The notes under the pieces: model-generated
The model's database searches: none
Told to the model about the DNA's origin: nothing
What the model saw: the letters and a program-made list of their open reading frames with translations, nothing else
Part shown: positions 28,785 to 37,867 of the stretch, in pieces
How the letters are laid out: each line of letters begins with the position of its first letter
How positions within the stretch are numbered: position 1 is the stretch's first letter
Position numbers and translations under genes: made by a program
NCBI GenBank assembly: GCA_002410555.1
Contig: DHSR01000047.1
Span: forward strand, 1-64,000
Length of the DNA stretch: 64,000 nucleotides
DNA from: Bacteroidales bacterium UBA5281
Lineage (GTDB): Bacteria; Bacteroidota; Bacteroidia; Bacteroidales; Lentimicrobiaceae
Reading direction: 5' to 3'

Positions 28785-29486
28785 ATGGCAGCATTGGCTT
28801 CGCTGGCTCACGATTTGGTTTCATTGTTTTATCCACGGGTATGTCTGGCCTGTGGAAATGTTCTCTATAAAAATGAGATGATACTATGTTTTCATTGCCT
28901 GTATCACTTACCCAAGACCAATTTTCATCTTTCGGCAGACAATCCCTGTGCACAACAATTCTGGGGAAAAATTAATTTTCAGGCCGCAGCAGCATGTTAC
29001 TATTTCACCAAGGCCGGCAAAGTGCAACATCTGATACATCATTTAAAATACAAGGGTTACAAAGAAATCGGAGCATATATTGGTCAGCTTTACGGGCCGG
29101 AACTTAAGCGTTCGCCCTATTTTAAAAGCGTATCGGCGGTACTTCCGGTACCACTTCATCCGCGCAAGCAGGCTAAGCGAGGTTATAATCAGGCGGAATG
29201 GTTTGCACTGGGCTTAAGTGAGGGTATGAAAATAGAATTGGACACCACCACACTTATACGAAGCAAAGCCTCGGAGACCCAGACCCGTAAATCGCGGTTT
29301 ATGCGCTATGAAAATGTAAAGGAGATCTTTACCATTACCACTACCGAAAGTCTTGCCAATCGGCATGTGTTGCTGGTAGATGATGTAATTACCACCGGCT
29401 CAACATTGGAAGCAGCAGGAAATGCCCTGATGGAGATACCCGGCATTAGCGTTAGTGTAGCCTCCATAGCCTGTGCTACGCATTAA
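28785..29486 (+). CDS. comF: ComF-family phosphoribosyltransferase-like protein
   Basis: A 233-residue protein. An N-terminal zinc ribbon (CLACG...LCFHCLYHLP, two CxxC pairs at about residues 20-43) is followed by a type I PRTase fold: VSAVLPVPLHPRKQAKRGYNQAEWFALGLS and the PRPP loop HVLLVDDVITTGSTL. ComF proteins act in DNA uptake in naturally competent bacteria but are widespread beyond them. Start fixed by the strong Shine-Dalgarno site. Its stop shares TTAA with the stop of the convergent pyruvate kinase gene. Confidence 0.9.
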   Translation: MAALASLAHDLVSLFYPRVCLACGNVLYKNEMILCFHCLYHLPKTNFHLSADNPCAQQFWGKINFQAAAACYYFTKAGKVQHLIHHLKYKGYKEIGAYIGQLYGPELKRSPYFKSVSAVLPVPLHPRKQAKRGYNQAEWFALGLSEGMKIELDTTTLIRSKASETQTRKSRFMRYENVKEIFTITTTESLANRHVLLVDDVITTGSTLEAAGNALMEIPGISVSVASIACATH

Positions 29487-30904
29487 ACCTGAGCGAGTTT
29501 TAGCATATTTGTTTTTCCGGGTTTGCCTATGGGAATGCTTGAGATATAAATAAAAAAGTCACCTTTCACCATGTACCCTCTCGATATTAATACTTTGCGC
29601 ATGCCTGAAAGGGCTGTATCGGTATTGGAAAATTTTTTGTAATAAATGGGTTTCACTCCCCACAGCAGATTCATCATATTAAGCAGATAATGATCGCTGG
29701 CAAAGATAAAAATGCCCGCGCCCGGCCTGAAACTCGATAGTTTAAAGGCTGAATATCCCGTATGGGTCATTGCTATAATGGCTGAGGCCTTTACCTGCTG
29801 TGCCAGATCGCTTGCTGCCCTTATGATGGAATCTGATATCCGCCTTTCAACAGGTGAATCGTGGTGTGTAATGGGCGGAGGTGTTAATCCGCTTTTTTCC
29901 ACATCAGCTATTATGCGACTCATGGTCTCGACTGTTTGTACCGGAAAACTGCCGATAGATGTTTCCCCGCTAAGCATGAGTGCATCGGCGCCATCAATCA
30001 CTGAATTGGCTACATCACTCACCTCGGCACGGGTTGGCCTCATATTTAAAATCATGCCTTCCATCATTTGCGTTGCGACCACTATTGGTTTTGAAGCAGC
30101 AATGCTCAGGCGAATGAATTTTTTCTGTACGATCGGCACCTGTTCCTGAGGTATTTCAACGCCCAGGTCACCCCGTGCCACCATAATGGCATCACTTGCT
30201 CTGATGATGGCTACCGCATTCTCCACGGCTTCAGGTTTTTCAATTTTGGCCATTATTTTTGGAGCACGGGTTTTATTTCTTTCCAGAATGCGTTTTCTTA
30301 AGCTCTCTATATCAGCGGCTGTTCTCACGAAAGACAAGGCAACCCACTCGATGTTATGCCGGAGTATAAAGTCAAGGTCATCCAGATCCTTTTCAGAAAG
30401 GGTAGGCAGGCTCAGCCGCGTGTTGGGCAGATTTATACCTTTATTGGAACTAAGCAGGCCACCCTGTATGACCCTGGCTTTTACTTCATCCTCTTGATTC
30501 GACTCCAGGGCTTCAAGCATCAGCTTACCATCATCCAGCAGTATGCGTTCTCCTGCTTTTACATCTCTTGCAAAGCCGGCATAGCCAACACTGATGACAC
30601 CCTGAGCGCTCACTTGTCTGCGTGTGGTCATTAACACTGTTTCACCCGGTTTAAGCAACATGGCATTGCCTCCCACTTCCCCGGTACGAATCTTAGGCCC
30701 GGAGAGGTCTGCCAGCGTAGCTATATGTAAACCAAGCTCTTCATTCAAACGGTCGATGCGGGCAAGGGTCTGAGCATGAATTTCATGCGTTCCATGCGAA
30801 AAATTAAGTCTGAAAACGTTCACTCCGGCCACCATAAGCTGACGTAAAGTATGCTCATCGGAGGAAGCCGGTCCAAGCGTAGCAACTATCTTTGTTTTTC
30901 TCAT
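29483..30904 (-). CDS. pyk: Pyruvate kinase
   Basis: A 473-residue glycolytic enzyme converting phosphoenolpyruvate and ADP to pyruvate and ATP. Motifs: TKIVATLGPASSD at the N-terminus, FRLNFSHGTHE, DLSGPKIRTGE, and the active-site block IMAKIEKPEAVENAVAIIRASDAIMVARGDLGVE, then ATQMMEGMI and the C-terminal regulatory domain. The ATG at 30904 is chosen over an in-frame TTG at 30928 because a -7 element TATTTTTG (minus strand, 30933-30926) places the transcript start near or after the TTG. It overlaps comF's end by 4 bp. Confidence 0.96.
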   Translation of the reverse strand: MRKTKIVATLGPASSDEHTLRQLMVAGVNVFRLNFSHGTHEIHAQTLARIDRLNEELGLHIATLADLSGPKIRTGEVGGNAMLLKPGETVLMTTRRQVSAQGVISVGYAGFARDVKAGERILLDDGKLMLEALESNQEDEVKARVIQGGLLSSNKGINLPNTRLSLPTLSEKDLDDLDFILRHNIEWVALSFVRTAADIESLRKRILERNKTRAPKIMAKIEKPEAVENAVAIIRASDAIMVARGDLGVEIPQEQVPIVQKKFIRLSIAASKPIVVATQMMEGMILNMRPTRAEVSDVANSVIDGADALMLSGETSIGSFPVQTVETMSRIIADVEKSGLTPPPITHHDSPVERRISDSIIRAASDLAQQVKASAIIAMTHTGYSAFKLSSFRPGAGIFIFASDHYLLNMMNLLWGVKPIYYKKFSNTDTALSGMRKVLISRGYMVKGDFFIYISSIPIGKPGKTNMLKLAQV

Positions 30905-31022
30905 AGGATGGGTAATTTGGAAATACAAAAATAGTCAATTCATACACCCGGAACCACACTTATTGTTGAACCGCTATAAGGCAACGTTTTAAATCGGATT
31001 TTTATATCCTGCATCGGTCAAA

Positions 31023-31610
31023 ATGCTTATTTTTGCAGGCCATGATAAATACAAGAAATTGGGCTTTTATTCAATTTTAATAATCACAGTTATTTGCCTG
31101 GCATACAGCACGTTTTCGGCCACCTGGTATTCCGTTTCACTTCATCGGCGACTGGGCATCCGGATTAACGGAAGTTTGCCTCTGGCAATGGCGGCAATTC
31201 CTGCATTCCTTTTCGGTTTAGGACTGCTGACCGGGCGTTTGTCTGAGCCTCTTGCCGGAATCCATGCGGAAATAGCAGGCTGGCTGCTGCTGGGACTTAT
31301 AGGCATAAAAATAATGCTTGAGGCTTTAAAGTTCTATCCGGAAGAAAGGGTGGTGCTTACCGATACCTGGCAAGCGGCGCTGCTGCTCGCCCTGGCAGGA
31401 AGCATCAATGCTTTTTTTGCAGGGCTCGGGCTGGGATTGGTGTTTGATGCTATTTTTATCCCTGTAGGCATTATGTTTGTGGTGTCGCTTCTGTATGCTC
31501 TGGCAGGCATATTGCTTGGAAATGCTCAGGGATACAAAACCACACCTGCCCGTCTGGGCATCATTGCCGGTTCAGTGGTTGTATTTATTTCCATCCGCAT
31601 GCTCTTTTAA
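31023..31610 (+). CDS. MntP-like six-helix membrane protein lacking key aspartates
   Basis: A 195-residue protein with six hydrophobic helices in two three-helix halves, the size and layout of the MntP manganese exporter (about 188 residues). Recognisable matches to MntP: PAFLFGLGLLTGRLSEPLAG, LLGLIGIKIMLEAL, and SINAFFAGLGLGLVF in place of the SLDAMAVGVGLAF block. However, the two conserved Asp sites (MDA in helix 1, LDA in helix 4) appear as ST and IN here (AYSTFSATW, SINAFFAG), so manganese export is doubtful. Start uncertain: ATG 31023 adds a polar leader; TTG 31059 would start just before the first helix. It lies 20 nt before the endonuclease gene. Confidence 0.6.
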   Translation: MLIFAGHDKYKKLGFYSILIITVICLAYSTFSATWYSVSLHRRLGIRINGSLPLAMAAIPAFLFGLGLLTGRLSEPLAGIHAEIAGWLLLGLIGIKIMLEALKFYPEERVVLTDTWQAALLLALAGSINAFFAGLGLGLVFDAIFIPVGIMFVVSLLYALAGILLGNAQGYKTTPARLGIIAGSVVVFISIRMLF

Positions 31611-31630
31611 TTCATAATCCTTCAATACAC

Positions 31631-32692
31631 ATGAAAAAACTAATTATTCTCTTGCTGCTGCCCTTGTCTACATTTACTTATGCCCAGCCGCCGGCAGGTT
31701 ATTATAACTCTGCTTCCGGCCTGTATGGCGAAACACTTCAGGCTACCCTTCATAATATTATTGACAATCACCAGGTACAGTCATACAATTCACTGCATTA
31801 CCATTTTGAATCTACCGACAGGAAATCCAATAATACCGTTTGGGACATGTATTCTGATGTGCCGGGAGGTACGCCCCCTTACGTATATCATTTTACTTCG
31901 GGTGATCAGTGTGGGAATTACAGCCGCGAAGGTGATTGCTACAACCGGGAACATTCATGGCCCAAAAGCTGGTTCAACAACCAAAGCCCTATGAATTCTG
32001 ACCTGTTCCATTTGTACCCCACCGATGGCTATGTAAATGGCAAACGCAGTAATTTCCCATTCGGAGAAGTGTCTTCGGCAAGCTGGACTTCAAAAAATGG
32101 CAGTAAGCTGGGTTCATGCAGCTATCCGGGCTATTCGGGCACCGTTTTCGAACCCATTGATGCCTATAAAGGAGATTTTGCACGAACTTATTTCTATATG
32201 TCAACCCGGTACTATCATGAAGATAATGGCTGGTCGGGCAGTCCGATGGTTGACGGCGCCCAGCTCAGGCCCTGGGCCCTTGCCATGATGATTGAATGGC
32301 ATGAAGCTGATCCGGTGAGCCAGAAAGAGATAGACCGTAACAATGCCGTTTATGACATACAACTAAATCGCAATCCTTTTATTGATCATCCCGAATATGT
32401 AGCAAAAATCTGGGGCAATCCCACTGGTATTTACAATGCCGCCATCAACCGCAATATCCGGGTTTATCCCATTCCGGCTACAGAAGTATGTGAGATTGAT
32501 CATAATGGGTTTTACGATAAAAACAAAGTGAAAGTTACTTTGTCGGATGTTGCCGGTAAGGTTTATCCCTGCACTTACACTATGGATGAACACAGCTTGC
32601 AGGTGGATGTATCGTCACTGTCAGGCGGATTCTACATTGCCTCTATTACTGAAGAGGGAAAATTCCCTGCTTACGCCCGCATTGTAAAATAG
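31631..32692 (+). CDS. Secreted endonuclease I with T9SS sorting domain
   Basis: A 353-residue secreted nuclease. Signal peptide MKKLIILLLLPLSTFTYAQ; EndA/NucM-type nuclease domain (about residues 20-260) with the catalytic region REHSWPKSWF, SDLFHLYPTDGYVNGKRSN and FEPIDAYKGDFAR; then a C-terminal T9SS domain (YPIPATEVCEIDHNGFYD...LSGGFYIASITEEG...RIVK). It probably degrades extracellular DNA or RNA for nutrients or biofilm turnover. Gene gaps of 20 and 10 nt on either side suggest an operon with the MntP-like and QueD-like genes. Confidence 0.9.
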   Translation: MKKLIILLLLPLSTFTYAQPPAGYYNSASGLYGETLQATLHNIIDNHQVQSYNSLHYHFESTDRKSNNTVWDMYSDVPGGTPPYVYHFTSGDQCGNYSREGDCYNREHSWPKSWFNNQSPMNSDLFHLYPTDGYVNGKRSNFPFGEVSSASWTSKNGSKLGSCSYPGYSGTVFEPIDAYKGDFARTYFYMSTRYYHEDNGWSGSPMVDGAQLRPWALAMMIEWHEADPVSQKEIDRNNAVYDIQLNRNPFIDHPEYVAKIWGNPTGIYNAAINRNIRVYPIPATEVCEIDHNGFYDKNKVKVTLSDVAGKVYPCTYTMDEHSLQVDVSSLSGGFYIASITEEGKFPAYARIVK

Positions 32693-32702
32693 CACTACTG
32701 TA

Positions 32703-33152
32703 ATGTCAAAAATAAGGCTAACAAAAGAATTTAAGTTCGAAATGGCCCATGCTCTTGGCGGATACGATGGACCATGCAGACACATTCACGGACATTCCTA
32801 TGAGCTTTTTGTGACCATCACAGGAGAACCCAATCATGATGCCAATCATCCGCACAGCGGCATGGTAATGGACTTTAGGGAGCTAAAGGCACTGGTGAGA
32901 ACACAGATTGTGGATGAATTCGATCATTCGCTGGTACTTAAGCGGGATACAGCACCCGATCCGCTGATTAATCTGAGCGATTTCGTTGGAAGACTTATTC
33001 TGGTAGATTACCAACCTACGAGCGAAAACCTGCTGGTTGATTTTGCCGGGAGGCTCAGAGAGCGATTACCTGAAGGTATAACCCTTTTCAGCCTGAAATT
33101 ACGCGAAACAGTGACTTCATATGCCGAGTGGTTTGCTTCAGACAATGAATAA
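32703..33152 (+). CDS. queD: 6-pyruvoyltetrahydropterin synthase / QueD-family protein
   Basis: A 149-residue enzyme of the PTPS/QueD (6-carboxytetrahydropterin synthase) family, needed for queuosine precursor synthesis. Zinc-binding histidines: one in FEMAHAL and two in CRHIHGHSYE, where the preceding Cys is the usual catalytic residue. Also MVMDFRELKALVR and EFDHSLVLKRD. Length is slightly above the E. coli enzyme (about 120). No other queuosine genes are in the window, so assignment to QueD rather than another PTPS is moderate. Its stop directly abuts the stop of the hybrid kinase gene on the other strand. Confidence 0.85.
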   Translation: MSKIRLTKEFKFEMAHALGGYDGPCRHIHGHSYELFVTITGEPNHDANHPHSGMVMDFRELKALVRTQIVDEFDHSLVLKRDTAPDPLINLSDFVGRLILVDYQPTSENLLVDFAGRLRERLPEGITLFSLKLRETVTSYAEWFASDNE

Positions 33153-35672
33153 TTAAACCTTTTCGGTCAGCAATTTATCTATGACTTCATAAAGCTGTTG
33201 ACGTGTGATTGGTTTGGAGAGGTAATCATCACAGCCCGCATCTAAACATTTTTGTTTTTCCGCTCTCAGCGCCATAGCGGTCTGGGCAATAACGGGTAGC
33301 GTCGCATTTACTTGTTTTATTCTGCGTGTAGCCTCAAACCCATCCATTACCGGCAGTTGCATATCCATAAGTACCAGGTCTATGTGTTGCGATTCGACCA
33401 TTTTAACCGCTTCTGCACCGTCACCAGCATATAACAAATCAGCATTGGTACGCAAAAGCATTACTGCCAGAAAACGCATATTGATTGGATCATCTTCAAC
33501 CATTAAAATTTTCTTCCCTTTCCAATCATAGGATTTCTTGCCGGGAAAGGCCTGTACCGGCAATTGATAAACAACATAAGGTATTGAAAAAGTGAATGTT
33601 GCGCCACAACCCGGAGTGGAAATTACCTGAATGGTTCCGCCAAGCAAACCGGCGAGACCCTGGCTGATGGACAATCCCAGTCCTGCTCCACCAAATTCCC
33701 GGTTAAAATCATTGTCAATTCGGTGGAAACGCTCAAAAACAAGTGGTTGGCTCACCTCATCAATGCCTATACCGGTATCACTGACAAAAAATTCTATTTT
33801 CTCCTGAGTACAGGTAAATCCAAAATCAATAATTCCTTCTGTTGTATATTTTAGCGCATTGGTGAGTAAATTCAATAATATTTGTTTCAATTTAACTTCA
33901 TCGGTTTCGATTAGCTCATTGCACATACCCGGTTCCACCACCAGGTTAAATTTAACATTCGTCCGGTTAATAACAGTTTTTGCGCCTTCAGCTTCTATAA
34001 GAAGTGATTCCATAAAGCGGACAAGATGAGTGGGTCCAGGCCGGTAGCTGAGTTGACCGGAATCAATGAGGGCAGTTTTAATCACATCATCCAGCAACTG
34101 CAATAATTTTTTGCTGCTGGTTTTAATGATACTTAAATATTCAGTCCTGTCACTCATACTTATATCCGGTTCATTAAGCAATTCCAAAAAACCCAGAATA
34201 TGATTCATTGGGGTTCTGATCTCATGGGAAATACTGGCAAGAAAAGCAGATTTTAATTTATCAGAAGCTTCAGCCTGGGTAAGTGCATTTTTTAAAGCCC
34301 CATCTTTATCCTTTCTCGTAAGTGCATTGGCGATAATCTGAGCGGTAAGCTGAAACGCGTTCAGTGTGTTTTCATGCCACTGAGCCGGGCGGCTGTATGT
34401 ATCAAACCCAATGTAACCTAAAAATCGATTTTCACCAATCAGGGGAACTGCAACCAGTGTTTCCACATTTAAGAGGTCAAAATAATAAAGCAACTCGTTT
34501 AAGCTTATGTCTGTTGCCAGGTTCGTTCGCTGAAGGTGTATCATCTCCCCTTTTTCCAATTTGCCGATAAACTCTTTTATTTCGTTTGCCGGAATGAACG
34601 GAATGACCTGTAGGTGAGAAAAGCGCGGATCGAGGGTATATTCGTGAGTCAATTTTATCAGTTCATTTTCGCTTTCAAAACAGGCGATATATACACGTTC
34701 GGCTCCATAAAGCGTGGATACTTTCTTGAGCGCATCATTTATGCTGGCATCCAGGTTGCTGATATCAAGATTAATTAAATTTGAAGATAACTGACTTATG
34801 TATTCGATAAATTCAATCCATCGCTGGGTTTGAAGCTGGGTTTTAACCTTTCCTGAAATATCTCTGTAAATGCCAAACACCCTCAGTTGCCCATCGGTAT
34901 GATAAAAAGGTACACCCATAACCGACACTTCCACCATAGTTCCATCCCGGCGCATGCGTTTGGTTTCAACCACAACCTGATTTCCTGTCCAGTTAGATAT
35001 TGACAACAAACGCGCCTCTTCATTGTAACTGCCTGGCGCAATCAAATCGTCGATATTGCATCCGATGATTTCATTGGCTGAATACTGAAACATATGCTCA
35101 AACTCAGGATTTACTTCCAGAATGCGGTTTTGGGTATCGAGCATTACAATGCCTTCGGGAGCAGCCGAAAACAGATGACTGTATTTTACTTTTTCCGCCA
35201 GCAGTGCATCCAGTTTAAGCCGGTTTATCAATGCCAGTTTTAAAAACTGTGTCATCGTTTCCAGGGCCACTAAAGGTTGAGATGAATCACAGATTTCTGG
35301 ATTCATGTGGTAAACGATGAAGTACCAATGTTGATTGCCTCCGCATAAAGGATAAGCCATCAGATGATGCTCTCTGATGCTGGTCAGGGTATTGGATTTA
35401 TTGATTGCAGCACCGTTTTCATCCACAAAATCCAACAAAAAATTAGAAAAAGGGTGATTGTTTTCTGAAGAAACTTTACCCCATTGATAACACAACCACA
35501 GATGATGATCTCCCGGACCATTTCCCCCTGTCTGGTTGTATATTTCAAATCCGGGAATATCTGAATTATGGCAAAACTTCGTAAGGATTTCTATTTCGCT
35601 TTTAAAATTAGCCAAAAAATCAAATTTACCGCCAGGCGTTATTTTATTCATTAAGTGTATACTTTTTTGCAT
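33153..35672 (-). CDS. Hybrid histidine kinase (PAS-GAF-HisKA-HATPase-REC)
   Basis: An 839-residue soluble hybrid kinase. A poorly conserved N-terminal sensor (residues 1-150), PAS (about 165-285, SHLFSAAPEGIVMLDTQNRIL...GIYRDISG), a GAF-like domain (about 300-450, with ETLVAVPLIGENRFLGYIGFDT), HisKA with SHEIRTPMNH (His at about 483), HATPase with DTGIGI and GAGLGLSIS, and a receiver domain with DD at the start, phospho-acceptor Asp at about 770 (LMDMQLPVMDG) and the closing Lys (LSKPIT). No membrane segment or DNA-binding output, so it probably passes phosphate on to a separate protein. Start ATG 35672; a second ATG lies seven codons in. Confidence 0.9.
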   Translation of the reverse strand: MQKSIHLMNKITPGGKFDFLANFKSEIEILTKFCHNSDIPGFEIYNQTGGNGPGDHHLWLCYQWGKVSSENNHPFSNFLLDFVDENGAAINKSNTLTSIREHHLMAYPLCGGNQHWYFIVYHMNPEICDSSQPLVALETMTQFLKLALINRLKLDALLAEKVKYSHLFSAAPEGIVMLDTQNRILEVNPEFEHMFQYSANEIIGCNIDDLIAPGSYNEEARLLSISNWTGNQVVVETKRMRRDGTMVEVSVMGVPFYHTDGQLRVFGIYRDISGKVKTQLQTQRWIEFIEYISQLSSNLINLDISNLDASINDALKKVSTLYGAERVYIACFESENELIKLTHEYTLDPRFSHLQVIPFIPANEIKEFIGKLEKGEMIHLQRTNLATDISLNELLYYFDLLNVETLVAVPLIGENRFLGYIGFDTYSRPAQWHENTLNAFQLTAQIIANALTRKDKDGALKNALTQAEASDKLKSAFLASISHEIRTPMNHILGFLELLNEPDISMSDRTEYLSIIKTSSKKLLQLLDDVIKTALIDSGQLSYRPGPTHLVRFMESLLIEAEGAKTVINRTNVKFNLVVEPGMCNELIETDEVKLKQILLNLLTNALKYTTEGIIDFGFTCTQEKIEFFVSDTGIGIDEVSQPLVFERFHRIDNDFNREFGGAGLGLSISQGLAGLLGGTIQVISTPGCGATFTFSIPYVVYQLPVQAFPGKKSYDWKGKKILMVEDDPINMRFLAVMLLRTNADLLYAGDGAEAVKMVESQHIDLVLMDMQLPVMDGFEATRRIKQVNATLPVIAQTAMALRAEKQKCLDAGCDDYLSKPITRQQLYEVIDKLLTEKV

Positions 35673-35815
35673 ATTTAAACCGGCAGTATAGCACTACCGT
35701 CAGCATTAGTAACTCTTAATCATAAAAAAGCCAAAAAGTAAGTACCTGAAGCGAAATTTTTATATTACATATGCAATTCCCAGATATTTAGCCACAATCA
35801 TCTGGTTAGAGATGG

Positions 35816-36469
35816 TCAGCCATTCATTTCCACGAGCATGGCTTTTACAATATTTTCACAACCCTCGGCGATCTGCACTATGGAAGCGTCCAGCATATAA
35901 CATGGCGTAGTAAACACCGGCATATAAGGATCACGCACCACCTCTCCATGAGAAGTAACTATATGAGTTGCTCCGGCTTTTTCCAGTCCTGCGATGGTGT
36001 CCTTATCGTTTCCAATTGTAATTTCAACTTTTCCGAGCACCTGAGCCAGCAACACCGGTGATATGCACAATGCGCCTACGGGTTTTTGCAATGACACCAT
36101 GTCGCGGATGGCTTTGCTCACACCTGCATCTACCTTACCATCAGGGCCGTCGAATGCCCAGGTAGTCAGATTTTTAGCCACACCAAAGCCTCCCGGCATG
36201 ATCAGGGCATCCACTTCGCGGGCATTAAATTCTTTCAGGTCCTGAATATTACCCCGGGCAATGCGGGCCGATTCTTCCAGTACATTGCGTTGCTCACCGG
36301 TTGGTTCGCCGGTAAAATGATTTATTACATGATGCTGTGGTTTATTGGGTGCAAATATTACATAATCAGCGCCCTGTTTCTTAATGGCAAGCATGGTAAG
36401 GGTGGCCTCATGTATTTCAGCACCATCATATACTCCACATCCTGAAAGTATAATAGCAAATTTTTTCAT
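35816..36469 (-). CDS. elbB: ElbB-like DJ-1/PfpI-superfamily protein
   Basis: A 217-residue protein, start ATG 36469 (a longer upstream in-frame reading adds 24 residues with no family support). FAIILSGCGVYDGAEIHEATLTMLAI is the hallmark opening of ElbB (isoprenoid biosynthesis glyoxalase-like) proteins, followed by ALIMPGGFGVAKNLTTWAFDG and VGALCISPVLLAQVLG, which hold the nucleophile-elbow Cys region. E. coli ElbB has glyoxalase activity in vitro; the cellular role is unclear. A TATTTTTG -7 element lies at minus strand 36537-36530, without a good -33. Confidence 0.88.
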   Translation of the reverse strand: MKKFAIILSGCGVYDGAEIHEATLTMLAIKKQGADYVIFAPNKPQHHVINHFTGEPTGEQRNVLEESARIARGNIQDLKEFNAREVDALIMPGGFGVAKNLTTWAFDGPDGKVDAGVSKAIRDMVSLQKPVGALCISPVLLAQVLGKVEITIGNDKDTIAGLEKAGATHIVTSHGEVVRDPYMPVFTTPCYMLDASIVQIAEGCENIVKAMLVEMNG

Positions 36470-36605
36470 GATTATATTTTTTTTGGTTTTTAACTGATCT
36501 TTTATCCGCTGACCGGGTTTTGATTTTTCCAAAAATACCAAATTTTAATCATTTTTATCCCATTTCACCAGAAAATATTACTTTTATGGTGAAAACTAAA
36601 AGAAC

Positions 36606-37277
36606 ATGTGTGGACGTTTTTCACTTACCAGTAATGAGCATCAGTTGAATATGGCCTTTGAACTATCGGGAGGCACGGCGCCTTATGTTCCCAGATATAA
36701 TGGTGCACCTACCCAACAACTGGCAGTAATTCCCAACGATGATCCAGGACAACTGCATTATTATCGCTGGGGGCTTATTCCTTTCTGGTCGAAGGAAATT
36801 CCCAAAAGCAGTCCGGTAATCAATGCGCGGGCAGAAACCCTGAGCGAAAAACCCATGTTCAAAAAAATCATGAAAAATCGCCGTTGCCTGGTACCTGCCG
36901 ATGGATTTTATGAATGGAAGCGCAACGGCGTAAAAATTCCTTATCGCTTTGTAATGAAAGATGAGCAACCTTTTGCTATGGCTGGGCTTTGGGATGAATG
37001 GAAAGACGCGGAAGGAAAGTCCATCCGCTCGTTTACCATTATTACCACCGGCCCCAATCAACTGATGGAGCCTGTTCATGACCGTATGCCGGTGATTTTA
37101 AAACCCGGACATTATTCACTATGGCTGGATGAAACCATTACGGAGATACCGCAGGAAATATGGCAACCCTATCCCGCAGAAGCGATGAAAAAATACCGGG
37201 TATCAGATAAAGTGGGTGCTGTGCGCAATGATAACCCTTCACTAATCGTTCCTGTTGAAAGCACTGAGCTTTTTTGA
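36606..37277 (+). CDS. YedK/HMCES-type abasic-site shielding protein (SRAP)
   Basis: A 223-residue SRAP-family protein that forms a covalent crosslink to abasic sites in single-stranded DNA. Key residues are visible: N-terminal MCGRF (Cys2 becomes the N-terminal nucleophile after Met removal), PVINARAETL (conserved Asn and Glu), GFYEWKR, and the catalytic His in PVHDRMPVIL. All functional residues are present, so it should be active. First of three close-set forward genes (17- and 18-nt gaps). Confidence 0.92.
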   Translation: MCGRFSLTSNEHQLNMAFELSGGTAPYVPRYNGAPTQQLAVIPNDDPGQLHYYRWGLIPFWSKEIPKSSPVINARAETLSEKPMFKKIMKNRRCLVPADGFYEWKRNGVKIPYRFVMKDEQPFAMAGLWDEWKDAEGKSIRSFTIITTGPNQLMEPVHDRMPVILKPGHYSLWLDETITEIPQEIWQPYPAEAMKKYRVSDKVGAVRNDNPSLIVPVESTELF

Positions 37278-37294
37278 TAATAAAGGCAAATAAA

Positions 37295-37849
37295 ATGAAA
37301 CCAAATAAATCAATTGTTGTGAGAACCTTAAAATGGAGTATTACCTTCACACTGCTTGTATTGCTTGTTTACGCGTGCAAAAAATACGAAGAATATCCTC
37401 CGGAGCCTACCATTGAATTTCTGGATTTTACATTACTGCCTGATGCCCAGGGCATTGACCAGCGCGGGGTGCTGCGCTTTGGGTTTACTGATGGAGACGG
37501 CAACATAGGTCTCACCCGCAACGACACGGTTGCTCCTTTTGATTACAATCTCTTTATCCGCTATTTTGAGAAGCAAAACGGAAGTTTTGAAGAGGTTTTT
37601 CTGGTAACACCCCGATATATTGATGACACTACGCTGGTTTATGATACGGCAAGCTTTAACGGTCGCATACCACCACTTATGCCAGCCGGAAAGAACAAAG
37701 CCATCAGCGGAGAAATTCAGGATACTATTTTTGTTAACAACCCTTTGTCGGATTTCGATACCATTAAATTTGAATTGTATATCCGTGACCGCGATTTGAA
37801 CAACAGCAATATAATTTCCACTCCTCCTATTGTTATAAAAAAGCAATAA
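37295..37849 (+). CDS. Hypothetical lipoprotein
   Basis: A 184-residue protein, start ATG 37295 (a TTG 21 nt upstream is less likely). Basic N-terminus, hydrophobic stretch WSITFTLLVLLVYACKK with Cys after VYA, which fits a lipobox, then an Ig-like beta-rich domain (GVLRFGFTDGDGNIGLTRNDT...FNGRIPPLMPAGKNKAISGEIQDTIFVNN...KFELYIRDRDLNNSN). Similar lipoproteins with a 'DGDGNIGL' motif are common in Bacteroidota. Function unknown. Sits between the SRAP and DUF218 genes. Confidence 0.75.
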   Translation: MKPNKSIVVRTLKWSITFTLLVLLVYACKKYEEYPPEPTIEFLDFTLLPDAQGIDQRGVLRFGFTDGDGNIGLTRNDTVAPFDYNLFIRYFEKQNGSFEEVFLVTPRYIDDTTLVYDTASFNGRIPPLMPAGKNKAISGEIQDTIFVNNPLSDFDTIKFELYIRDRDLNNSNIISTPPIVIKKQ

Positions 37850-37867
37850 TCAGGTAAAGGCAGTACT

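Noticed and set aside
31028..31035. TATTTTTG as a promoter for the MntP-like gene
   Set aside because: Lies inside the predicted start region, has no TTG 19 bp upstream, and would leave only a downstream TTG as start; kept only as a reason for doubt about the start.
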